Shown here in pieces: positions 1 to 5,536 of a DNA stretch of 5,536 nucleotides (positions within the stretch are counted from its first letter, which is position 1; each line of letters starts with the position of its first letter). Both the position numbers and the translations under genes were made by a program. The notes under the pieces were generated by a model. It did not search any database. It was not told where the DNA came from and worked only from the letters and a program-made list of their open reading frames with translations. Origin of the DNA: Cyanobacteria bacterium T3Sed10_376R1m. Its GTDB lineage: Bacteria > Cyanobacteriota > Cyanobacteriia > Cyanobacteriales > Cyanobacteriaceae. The stretch lies in NCBI GenBank assembly GCA_003566215.1, contig PXEJ01000066.1:1-5536 (forward strand). The letters run 5' to 3'.

Positions 1-697
1 AGGTGAGATTCCCTTTGCTGGTCATCCTACCATTGGTACGGCTTTTTTGTTGGCAAAAATAGGTAAAATTCCTTTAAGTCAAAATAAAAATTCATTGTTT
101 TTAGAAGAAAATGTCGGTCTTGTTAAAGTAGTAATTGAAAGCAAAGATGATCAACCTATTTTTGTGCAGTTGATTGCCCCTTCTTCTCCTGAGTTTTATG
201 ATCAATGTCCATCTGTCAAAGATTTAGCTGATGTTTTATCTTTGGATGTTGATGCTTTATCGGTAGATGGGTTTAAACCCCAAGGGGTTTCTTGTGGATT
301 GCCTTTTTTGTTAATTCCTGTAAATAGTTTAATTAGTTTAGAGAAGGCAAAAATTAATTTGTCAGCATGGGAAAGGGTATTAAAAGATTTTTGGGCTCCC
401 CATGTCTATCCTTTTGTAAAAGTTGATAATAATACTTTTCAAGTAAGAATGTTTGCCCCTGCCTTAAATATAATCGAAGATCCAGCAACGGGTTCGGCGG
501 CAACGGCTTTTGCTGGTTATTTAGGAGAGTATCAACCCCAAAGAGAGGGTAGTTGCCAGTGGCAGATTTTACAAGGTGAACAGATGGGGCGCCCTAGTGT
601 CATAAGTGCGATCGCACTTAAACAAAATAATTTAATCACAGAAATAAGAGTAGGAGGTCAAGCAGTGATTGTAACAGAAGGTATGTTAAAAATTTGA
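1..697 (+). CDS. PhzF-family isomerase/epimerase, 5' end missing
   Basis: The reading frame is open from the window edge (first full codon at 2), giving 231 visible residues and a TGA stop at 695-697. It begins inside the N-terminal half of the protein with GEIPFAGHPTIGTA, the PhzF-family signature carrying the conserved His of GHPT (visible residue 8). The second half carries EDPATGSAA (visible Asp160, Ser165), GRPS (196-199) and a VGGQAVIVTEG tail, all typical of this diaminopimelate-epimerase-like fold. Family members are usually about 260-300 residues, so roughly 40-60 residues are missing, including the region of the catalytic Glu known from Pseudomonas PhzF. The family includes the phenazine isomerase, but most members lie outside phenazine clusters and have unknown substrates. 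No phenazine genes are visible here, so I do not assign that reaction. A TTG at 47 is internal, not a start. The protein is probably cytosolic. An 18-bp HIP1-centred palindrome lies inside the gene at 603-620. Confidence 0.93.
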   Translation, partial: GEIPFAGHPTIGTAFLLAKIGKIPLSQNKNSLFLEENVGLVKVVIESKDDQPIFVQLIAPSSPEFYDQCPSVKDLADVLSLDVDALSVDGFKPQGVSCGLPFLLIPVNSLISLEKAKINLSAWERVLKDFWAPHVYPFVKVDNNTFQVRMFAPALNIIEDPATGSAATAFAGYLGEYQPQREGSCQWQILQGEQMGRPSVISAIALKQNNLITEIRVGGQAVIVTEGMLKI

Positions 698-769
698 TAA
701 ATACCATACCACCCCTAGATCAAACCAAAAATATTGATTATTTTTAAAAATTTTTGTGCAACAAGTCAA

Positions 770-1351
770 ATGATCAAAATTAACTTACCCCATAGTGAAA
801 TATATTACTACCCCAACTTTTTTGACACTAACACAAGCAATAACCTATTTACCCAACTACAACAGCAAATAAAATGGCAACAAGACACCATTACCATATT
901 TGGTAAAACCCATCTACAACCAAGACTAACAGCATGGTATGGAGATAAAAATAAAACCTATACCTACTCCAACATCACCATGTATCCCCAAAATTGGCTT
1001 CATTGCTTACTACAAATAAAAAACAAAATAGAACCCGTCAGTCAGATAAAATTCAACAGTGTATTGCTCAATTATTATCGTCACGGAAAAGATAGCATGG
1101 GATGGCACAGTGATAATGAACCAGCATTAGGCAAAAATCCAACCATTTCATCCGTCAGTTTCGGACAACAGAGACGTTTCATGTTGAAATCAAGAGATAA
1201 AAAGAATCCTTTAAAATCAGAAATAATTTTAAATCACGGTAGTCTATTAATTATGGCAGGGGAAACTCAACATTATTGGTTACATCAAATTCCTAAAACC
1301 ATTAAAAATATTAAACCCCGTATAAACCTAACCTTCAGAGTGATTTTTTAA
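770..1351 (+). CDS. alkB: AlkB-type 2-oxoglutarate/Fe(II) dioxygenase (alkylation repair)
   Basis: Family members oxidatively remove alkyl groups such as N1-methyladenine and N3-methylcytosine from DNA or RNA, using Fe(II), O2 and 2-oxoglutarate. From the ATG at 770 the protein has 193 residues. In order I see a substrate-lid region with PRL..WYGD (51-59), the LNYYRHGKDSMGWHSDNE core whose H113-x-D115 binds iron, a distal iron ligand most likely H172 (LHQIPK), and PRINLTFR (183-190), whose two arginines (184, 190) match the 2-oxoglutarate-binding end of the domain. The PRxNLTFR ending and overall length resemble ALKBH2/ALKBH3-type proteins more than E. coli AlkB; this is from memory of those families. 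A TTG at 734 would add 12 residues, but the first ATG fits better because the extra residues look non-conserved and lie in an AT-only palindrome. No clear Shine-Dalgarno sequence precedes it. The helicase gene starts 27 bp downstream, suggesting co-transcription. Confidence 0.93.
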   Translation: MIKINLPHSEIYYYPNFFDTNTSNNLFTQLQQQIKWQQDTITIFGKTHLQPRLTAWYGDKNKTYTYSNITMYPQNWLHCLLQIKNKIEPVSQIKFNSVLLNYYRHGKDSMGWHSDNEPALGKNPTISSVSFGQQRRFMLKSRDKKNPLKSEIILNHGSLLIMAGETQHYWLHQIPKTIKNIKPRINLTFRVIF

Positions 1352-1378
1352 ACAATACCCCTAACACCAAATCGTAAA

Positions 1379-3667
1379 ATGGAGCAAAAACTAAAAAAAT
1401 TAATCGAAAACCTACGCCCTGGGCAAGATAGCCTCGCAAAATGGGTAGGGGGTAAAATGGCAGTTTCAGCCGTACCCGGTTCAGGCAAATCCCATAGTTT
1501 AGCCGTAGCAGGGGCAATAACTATTGCTCGACAAAAACTTAACCTACAACGTCAATTAATTATTGTTACCTATACACGCTCCGCAGCCGCCAGTATCAAA
1601 CAAAAAATAGAATCAAACTTAGAGTATTTAGGTTTACCCCCCATTGGTTTTTCCGTGCAAACAATTCATGGTTTAGCTCTCCACATTGCCACCCAACACC
1701 CAGAATTATCCCAATTAAACCTTAATACTAACACCCTCATTTCTCCCAAATCGAACCATCGCATTGTTCGTCAAACCGTTGATAAATGGATTAAAGAAAA
1801 CCCCTTCATATATCAAGGTTTAGTTGAAGGAATACAAGGTTTTGACTCAGAAGAATCAGAACAAATGCGTCGTCAAGACATTATTCGTACAAACGTTCTT
1901 CCAGAATTTGCCTGTACTATTATCAGTCAAGCCAAAAGTTATGGTCTAACCCCTGAAGAACTAAATAACTATGGTAATTATATTCGTGATCAATATCAAT
2001 CAGGTTATATCGCTTCTGGTTTATATCAAAACTATCAAACATTGATGAGTGAAAGTAATTTTATTGATTATGATGACATGATTTTAGGTGCGCTCAAAGT
2101 ATTAGAAAATCAGGAAGCAAGGCAAATGTGGCAACAAAAAACCTTTGCTGTTTTTGAGGATGAAGCCCAAGACTCTAGCCCTTTACAGGTAGAACTATTA
2201 GAAATATTAGCAACGGATCATCAAAATACTACCCTAGAACCTAATTTAGTCCGAGTAGGTGATCCAAATCAAGCTATTAACTCTACATTTACTACCGCTG
2301 ACCCTATTTATTTTGACTGGTTTTGTGATCAATGTATGAACAATAATAGTTTATTTACCATTGCTCAAGCGGGGAGAAGTAGTCAAGTAATTATGAATGC
2401 GGCGAATAAAATGCTTACCCTTGTTAATCAAAAAAATTTAGAGACAATTTCTGAAAAAATTAATCTACCTTTTCGTCATCAATACATCGAGGCTGTGGAC
2501 AAAAATGATCCTCAACAAAATGCTAATCCAGCCCCTAGAGGTAAAGGGGTAGAAATTCTTCAACCAGCAAATATCTATGAAACTGTTAGATTAATGGGTA
2601 AAAAAATAGAACAACTTTTTGCCACAAAGAAAGATCAAAATAATCATAATTTAGCAATTTTAATTAAAGATAAAAATCAAGCTATATTTATTTTTAATCA
2701 TTTACAATATCTCAAGGAAGAATATAATTTAGAGGTAAAAATAATCAATGATAAAACTAATTTATCCTATATTCCCCTGGAAATTTTACAAGTATTACAA
2801 TTTATAGATCGTCCCCATTCTCCAGAGTACTTTAAAAATGTTTTGGAAATATTGCAACAAAGAGAATTAATTAATTTACCTAATTTAGGTTCTATTAAAC
2901 CTTTTCCTGAAAAATTTTTATATCCCACAGAAATAGATAAGAAGCAAAATGTGGAGGAAAAAAAAGCAAGATATATTTTATCTACTTTCTTAAAGGCTAA
3001 ACTAGAATTAGTTCATTATCAAATAATTCCTTACGTGGCAATGGCTTTAGGCTACAATAAGACAGAATTAGCCACTACTCATAAGTTAAGCGAAAGAATA
3101 GAGAAAGAAATTGTCGGACGCAATTCTTTAAAAATGAAAATTTATACCTTAAAAAGTTTGATTAATACTGAGTCATTTGAAAATATTGATGCTATGGAAG
3201 ATGGACAAAATAATTCTGATAATATTTATACTCGCTGTGGACAAGTTACGATTATGACTATGCACAAATCAAAGGGATTGGATTGGGATTATGTGTTTAT
3301 TCCTTTTTTGCAAGAAGATAATTTTCCGGGTGTTTCTTTTGTTTCTAATAATACTAAATTTTTAGGAGATTTTAATTTAACGGAGGTAGTTAAAACACAG
3401 TTAAGATTTTTGGTTCATCAAGATAAATTCAACAGTCAAATTAATAAATATTTATCTACTACAGAAGCATGGAAAGAGTCAGAAATGTTACGAAAAAATG
3501 AGTCTTACCGTTTGCTTTATGTTGCTATGACGAGGGCTAAAAAATTACTTTGGATGTCTTCGGCTCAAAAAGCTCCTTTTAATTGGGCTTTTTTTACTGA
3601 TAATAATGATATATCTAGTTTAGATAAGAAGAATAAAAATCCTTGTTTTTTGATTGAACAATTGTAG
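1379..3667 (+). CDS. UvrD/Rep-type superfamily 1A ATP-dependent DNA helicase
   Basis: This is a complete 762-residue protein with the full SF1A helicase motif set, so it should be an active ATP-driven 3'-5' single-strand DNA translocase/helicase. Motifs in order: Q motif around RPGQ (13-16), Walker A AVPGSGKS (31-38), motif Ia IVTYTRSAAASI (62-73), an IHGLA element (96-100), DEAQD Walker B (261-265), motif III GDPNQAI (294-300), motif IV AGRSS (331-335), motif V TMHKSKGLDWD (627-637) and motif VI YRLLYVAMTRAKK (710-722). No nuclease motif or iron-sulfur cysteine cluster is visible at the C-terminus, which argues against RecB or AddA. Motif III reads QAIN followed by TFTTADP rather than the QSIYxFRGA of UvrD, Rep and PcrA, so it looks like a separate UvrD-like branch and I give no uvrD, rep or pcrA symbol. 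The ATG at 1379 is 27 bp after the AlkB stop, with no clear Shine-Dalgarno sequence. It converges on rsgA. Confidence 0.94.
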   Translation: MEQKLKKLIENLRPGQDSLAKWVGGKMAVSAVPGSGKSHSLAVAGAITIARQKLNLQRQLIIVTYTRSAAASIKQKIESNLEYLGLPPIGFSVQTIHGLALHIATQHPELSQLNLNTNTLISPKSNHRIVRQTVDKWIKENPFIYQGLVEGIQGFDSEESEQMRRQDIIRTNVLPEFACTIISQAKSYGLTPEELNNYGNYIRDQYQSGYIASGLYQNYQTLMSESNFIDYDDMILGALKVLENQEARQMWQQKTFAVFEDEAQDSSPLQVELLEILATDHQNTTLEPNLVRVGDPNQAINSTFTTADPIYFDWFCDQCMNNNSLFTIAQAGRSSQVIMNAANKMLTLVNQKNLETISEKINLPFRHQYIEAVDKNDPQQNANPAPRGKGVEILQPANIYETVRLMGKKIEQLFATKKDQNNHNLAILIKDKNQAIFIFNHLQYLKEEYNLEVKIINDKTNLSYIPLEILQVLQFIDRPHSPEYFKNVLEILQQRELINLPNLGSIKPFPEKFLYPTEIDKKQNVEEKKARYILSTFLKAKLELVHYQIIPYVAMALGYNKTELATTHKLSERIEKEIVGRNSLKMKIYTLKSLINTESFENIDAMEDGQNNSDNIYTRCGQVTIMTMHKSKGLDWDYVFIPFLQEDNFPGVSFVSNNTKFLGDFNLTEVVKTQLRFLVHQDKFNSQINKYLSTTEAWKESEMLRKNESYRLLYVAMTRAKKLLWMSSAQKAPFNWAFFTDNNDISSLDKKNKNPCFLIEQL

Positions 3668-3692
3668 TATGGTCGTTAATTTTGTTTGTCTA

Positions 3693-3716
3693 AAAATAAT
3701 GTATTTTGCTTTTTTT
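3693..3716 (+). terminator. Possible weak AT-only hairpin terminator after the helicase gene
   Basis: AAAATA (3693-3698) and TATTTT (3702-3707) form a perfect 6-bp inverted repeat with a 3-base loop, followed after GC by seven T residues (3710-3716). It starts 26 bp after the helicase stop in the convergent gap before rsgA. The stem holds no G-C pair, so it would be weak, and such repeats arise easily in AT-rich spacers. The rest of the gap (3668-3733) shows no stronger hairpin. Confidence 0.25.
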
Positions 3717-3733
3717 AATAAGAAAATATTTTT

Positions 3734-4780
3734 TTATTCTTGATCTTCATCTAGGAACTGATTATGGTATAGGTCTTCTAATTTTTGATGACTTAAACGG
3801 CGAGAGGTACGACGGTATTTTTTTGTATTTAATTTGGGTTCTTCTTGTATTTCTCCTGAGTTTTTGACCATTTTTTTTACATTGGATTCAGGGTCACGAT
3901 TTTGGGCATTTTTTTCTTCTTTTACCAGAATTTCATCTAAAAATCTGAGGTAATATGGATACCTTTCCCAATCTCCTTTTACTATACATTCTGGTTCTTC
4001 TTGATGGAGGCAGTTGTTAAATTTACAGCTACCTTGATTTAGTCTTAATTTTCCTTCGGGAAAGTAGTTTATTAAGGATTCTGAGCCACAGTCTAAATCT
4101 GGTTGGTTGAACCCCGGACTATCAGCAATGTATCCTCCTTCGGGTATTTCAAATAGTTCTACATGGCGGGTGGTGTGTCTTCCTTTTTGTAGTTTTCCTG
4201 AGACTTCACCAATTCTAATATTTAATTTAGGTATTAAAAGGGAGGTTAAACTAGATTTTCCCACTCCGCTAGGTCCTGCAAATATGGTTATTTTATCTTT
4301 TAATTTTGCTTTGATTTCTTCTATTCCTTCTCTATTTTCTACGCTAAAAAAGTGTGGTTGATAACCCCATTTTTCTAATCTTTTTGACCATGCTATTTTT
4401 TGATTTTCACTGATTAAATCAACTTTATTTAATCCTAATAATAATTTTAAATTAGTTGATTCTGCCTTGACTAAAAAACGGCTTAGTTGTACTGGTTCTA
4501 GGGTTGGTTCTTCGATCGCAAATACCAACAAGATTTGCTCTGCATTGGCAATGGGAGGACGTTCTAATTCTGTTTTTCTAGGTAGTACAGATGCGATCGC
4601 ACCTCGTTCCGCATTTGCCGATTTAACATAAGTGCGATCGCCTACTAACACCGATTGACCAATTTTTTTAAGACGAGTAGGGCGAGTACATAACAAAGTA
4701 TGCCCTTCATCGAGACGTACCTGATAAAAGTTTGCCTGTACCGCCATAACCGTACCTAATTTAGCGTCTGACTCACTCAT
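3734..4780 (-). CDS. rsgA: Ribosome small subunit-dependent GTPase A (RsgA/YjeQ)
   Basis: RsgA is a circularly permuted GTPase that checks late 30S subunit maturation, near the decoding site, and helps release assembly factors. The 348-residue protein is complete. It has an N-terminal OB-fold-like domain (about 5-70), then the GTPase motifs in permuted order: G4 NKVD (118-121), G5-like SVENREG (146-152), G1 GPSGVGKSS (169-177), G2 region GRHTTRH (200-206) and G3 DSPGF (220-224). The zinc site follows as C252-x4-C257-x-H259-x5-C265, the same spacing as in E. coli RsgA. After residue about 285 comes a charged, Lys/Arg/Glu-rich tail of about 60 residues, with KKYRRTSRR near its end, which may contact rRNA. 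The ATG at 4780 gives a normal family N-terminus with no clear Shine-Dalgarno sequence. It lies 9 bp after the TusA-family gene and is probably co-transcribed with it. Two HIP1 octamers fall inside its 5' part. Confidence 0.97.
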   Translation of the reverse strand: MSESDAKLGTVMAVQANFYQVRLDEGHTLLCTRPTRLKKIGQSVLVGDRTYVKSANAERGAIASVLPRKTELERPPIANAEQILLVFAIEEPTLEPVQLSRFLVKAESTNLKLLLGLNKVDLISENQKIAWSKRLEKWGYQPHFFSVENREGIEEIKAKLKDKITIFAGPSGVGKSSLTSLLIPKLNIRIGEVSGKLQKGRHTTRHVELFEIPEGGYIADSPGFNQPDLDCGSESLINYFPEGKLRLNQGSCKFNNCLHQEEPECIVKGDWERYPYYLRFLDEILVKEEKNAQNRDPESNVKKMVKNSGEIQEEPKLNTKKYRRTSRRLSHQKLEDLYHNQFLDEDQE

Positions 4781-4789
4781 AACACCAAA

Positions 4790-5011
4790 TTAGGACTCCA
4801 CCAACAAAGCAAAATAATCATCCACAGGAGTAATAGACTCAATGCGATAACCCTCCATTTTTAAACTATTCGGTACTTGGTCAATAGGTTCACCCCCATC
4901 TAACCAAATTTCCAACAACTCCCCCGGAGTCATTTTTTCCAGTTGTAACTTACTGCGAATAAAATTAAGAGGGCAAGGAGTACCCCGCAAATCTAACTTA
5001 TTTTTTGTCAT
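4790..5011 (-). CDS. TusA-family (SirA/YedF-like) sulfur carrier protein, 73 aa
   Basis: This small protein has the TusA/SirA/YedF fold signature: an N-terminal LDLRGTPCPLN (residues 6-16) with the sulfur-accepting Cys at 13, a helix FIRSKLQLEKM, then GELLEIWLDGGEPIDQVP and a final strand region ending in DDYFALLVES. Family members pass persulfide sulfur from cysteine desulfurases, for example for tRNA thiolation, or act in other sulfur transfer; the partner here is unknown. The motif is CPLN rather than the CPxP of E. coli TusA, so I do not give it the tusA symbol. I chose the ATG at 5011. A TTG at 5032 would add seven poorly conserved-looking residues and would overlap the expected transcription start of the promoter at 5035-5063. 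It sits between dnaJ and rsgA, 9 bp from rsgA, so it may serve in translation or protein quality control, which is inference. Confidence 0.92.
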   Translation of the reverse strand: MTKNKLDLRGTPCPLNFIRSKLQLEKMTPGELLEIWLDGGEPIDQVPNSLKMEGYRIESITPVDDYFALLVES

Positions 5012-5034
5012 AGCATTAGAATTTAGAAACAAAT

Positions 5035-5063
5035 ATTATTTATTAAGCCCCAATTGGTGACAA
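5035..5063 (-). promoter_or_regulatory. Probable sigma70-type promoter of the TusA-family gene and rsgA
   Basis: On the minus strand, TTGTCA (5063-5058; 5 of 6 match to TTGACA) and AATAAT (5040-5035; 5 of 6 match to TATAAT) are separated by exactly 17 bp. Transcription would begin near 5028, leaving a leader of about 17 nt before the ATG at 5011. The spacer contains the perfect palindrome CCAATTGG (5050-5057). This promoter would let the two downstream genes be expressed apart from dnaJ. AT-rich spacers throw up such matches by chance, hence moderate confidence. Confidence 0.5.
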
Positions 5064-5143
5064 GGGCAACTCAAAATAGGTGAGAAAAAACATTAAACCT
5101 TTACACATACAGCAATTTCAAATTATCTGTAAGAATCATAAAT

Positions 5144-5183
5144 TTAGCTCCCCCTTGATAAAAGGGGGCTAGGAGGGATCTAA
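5144..5183. repeat. C-run/G-run inverted repeat of the cyanobacterial intergenic type
   Basis: A 40-bp element lies in the 185-bp gap between dnaJ and the TusA-family gene, 13 bp from the dnaJ stop. It contains a perfect 7-bp stem, CCCCCTT (5150-5156) with AAGGGGG (5162-5168), around the 5-base loop GATAA. Its outer ends are also inverted copies of each other (TTAGCTCCCCC from 5144, and TTAGATCCCTC read leftward from 5183; 9 of 11 match). It resembles the short C-run/G-run repeats scattered between genes of many cyanobacteria; that likeness is from memory. On the minus strand it could slow or end dnaJ transcription, but no T-run follows the hairpin, so it is not a classic terminator. Confidence 0.6.
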
Positions 5184-5196
5184 TACCCACAAACAA

Positions 5197-5536
5197 CTAC
5201 TTATGATGAAAAATACTATCCAAGAAACGCTCAAAACCCCCCTTAGAAGTATGATCTCCCTTAATCTGAGCTAGTTTTTCCAACAACTCCCTTTCCTCAG
5301 AACTAGTTTTTGTCGGAATTTCCACCTTAACCTTTAAAAGATGATTACCACGACTAACAGCATTACCCAACTTTGGTAAACCCTTATCCTGTAAAGTAAT
5401 TACCGTATCAGGTTGCAACCCAGAGGGAATAGTAATCTCCTCATCTCCGTCAATAGTTGCCACCTTCAAACGACAACCGAGAATTGCCTGTAAATAGCTA
5501 ATACTTATTTCCGAATGAATATCATTACCATCCCTC
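5197..5536 (-). CDS. dnaJ: Chaperone protein DnaJ (Hsp40), C-terminal part only
   Basis: The frame is open to the right edge of the window and ends with a TAG at 5199-5197, giving 113 visible residues. These match the second half of the DnaJ C-terminal substrate-binding region: [20 protein letters not shown] at the edge, then [33 protein letters not shown], and [18 protein letters not shown] with [10 protein letters not shown]. DnaJ delivers unfolded clients to DnaK and stimulates its ATPase. The J domain, the G/F linker and any zinc-finger region lie outside the window, so whether this is a type I, II or III Hsp40 cannot be told. The true start is also outside; the TTG at 5469 is internal. 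The C-terminus ends [14 protein letters not shown]. It is the upstream gene of a same-strand group with the TusA-family gene and rsgA, but a repeat and a likely promoter separate it from them. Confidence 0.93.
   Translation of the reverse strand, partial: RDGNDIHSEISISYLQAILGCRLKVATIDGDEEITIPSGLQPDTVITLQDKGLPKLGNAVSRGNHLLKVKVEIPTKTSSEERELLEKLAQIKGDHTSKGGFERFLDSIFHHK

Noticed and set aside
1..697. Phenazine biosynthesis locus
   Set aside because: Only a PhzF-family gene is visible, and such genes occur widely outside phenazine clusters; no other phz gene is present in the window.
734..769. TTG start at 734 for the AlkB-type gene
   Set aside because: The extra 12 residues do not look family-like and the codon lies in the loop of an AT-only palindrome; the ATG at 770 gives a typical N-terminus.
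698..769. Promoter or riboswitch before the AlkB gene
   Set aside because: I could not find a well-spaced -35/-10 pair or a conserved RNA fold in this 72-bp gap beyond the AT-only palindrome.
1362..1372. 11-mer TAACACCAAAT upstream of the helicase start, repeated at 4780-4790 next to the rsgA start
   Set aside because: A few shared 11-mers are expected by chance in 5.5 kb, and relative to the two genes the copies are in opposite orientation.
1335..1517. 60-codon open frame on the minus strand over the AlkB/helicase junction
   Set aside because: It overlaps the well-supported start and Walker A region of the helicase gene and its product has no recognisable family features.
770..3667. Anti-phage defence system built from the dioxygenase and helicase
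   Set aside because: There is no nuclease, methyltransferase, NTPase sensor or mobile-element context, and both flanks are housekeeping-type genes; DNA repair explains the pair more simply.
4107..4361. 84-codon open frame on the plus strand inside rsgA
   Set aside because: It lies wholly antisense to the conserved GTPase core of rsgA, so its openness is explained by the coding constraint of that gene.

Overview
The window looks like ordinary chromosome from a low-GC cyanobacterium. The evidence is three copies of the cyanobacterial HIP1 octamer GCGATCGC (608, 4593, 4634), AT-rich coding sequence, starts without clear Shine-Dalgarno sequences, and a dnaJ / TusA-family / rsgA gene order that I recall from other cyanobacteria. 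The genus cannot be fixed from the window alone. A unicellular Cyanobacterium/Geminocystis/Crocosphaera-like genome would fit, but that is a guess.

Layout. Positions 1-697 (+) hold the 3' three quarters of a PhzF-family isomerase/epimerase gene. Positions 770-1351 (+) encode an AlkB-type 2-oxoglutarate/Fe(II) dioxygenase. Only 27 bp later, 1379-3667 (+) encodes a UvrD/Rep-type superfamily 1A DNA helicase. These two form a probable two-gene DNA repair unit. A 66-bp convergent gap (3668-3733) separates this rightward block from a leftward block: dnaJ (5536-5197, C-terminal part only), a 73-residue TusA-family sulfur carrier gene (5011-4790) and rsgA (4780-3734). The last two are 9 bp apart. A sigma70-like promoter sits before the TusA-family gene, and a C-run/G-run repeat lies in the 185-bp gap after dnaJ. 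No gap exceeds 300 bp, and I see no tRNA, rRNA, IS element, transposase or CRISPR array.

How the genes may work together. AlkB-family enzymes reverse alkyl lesions on DNA bases and often prefer single strands, and a UvrD-like helicase makes single strands, so the adjacent pair is plausibly functional. The leftward block holds a chaperone co-factor, a small sulfur carrier-like protein and a 30S assembly GTPase, which together suggest protein and ribosome quality control. These links are inference from gene order.

I found no clear undescribed system. The points most worth a second look are the alkB-helicase pair, the CPxN variant of the TusA cysteine motif, strand composition flips that do not follow gene direction, and the repeat and promoter architecture between dnaJ and the TusA-family gene.
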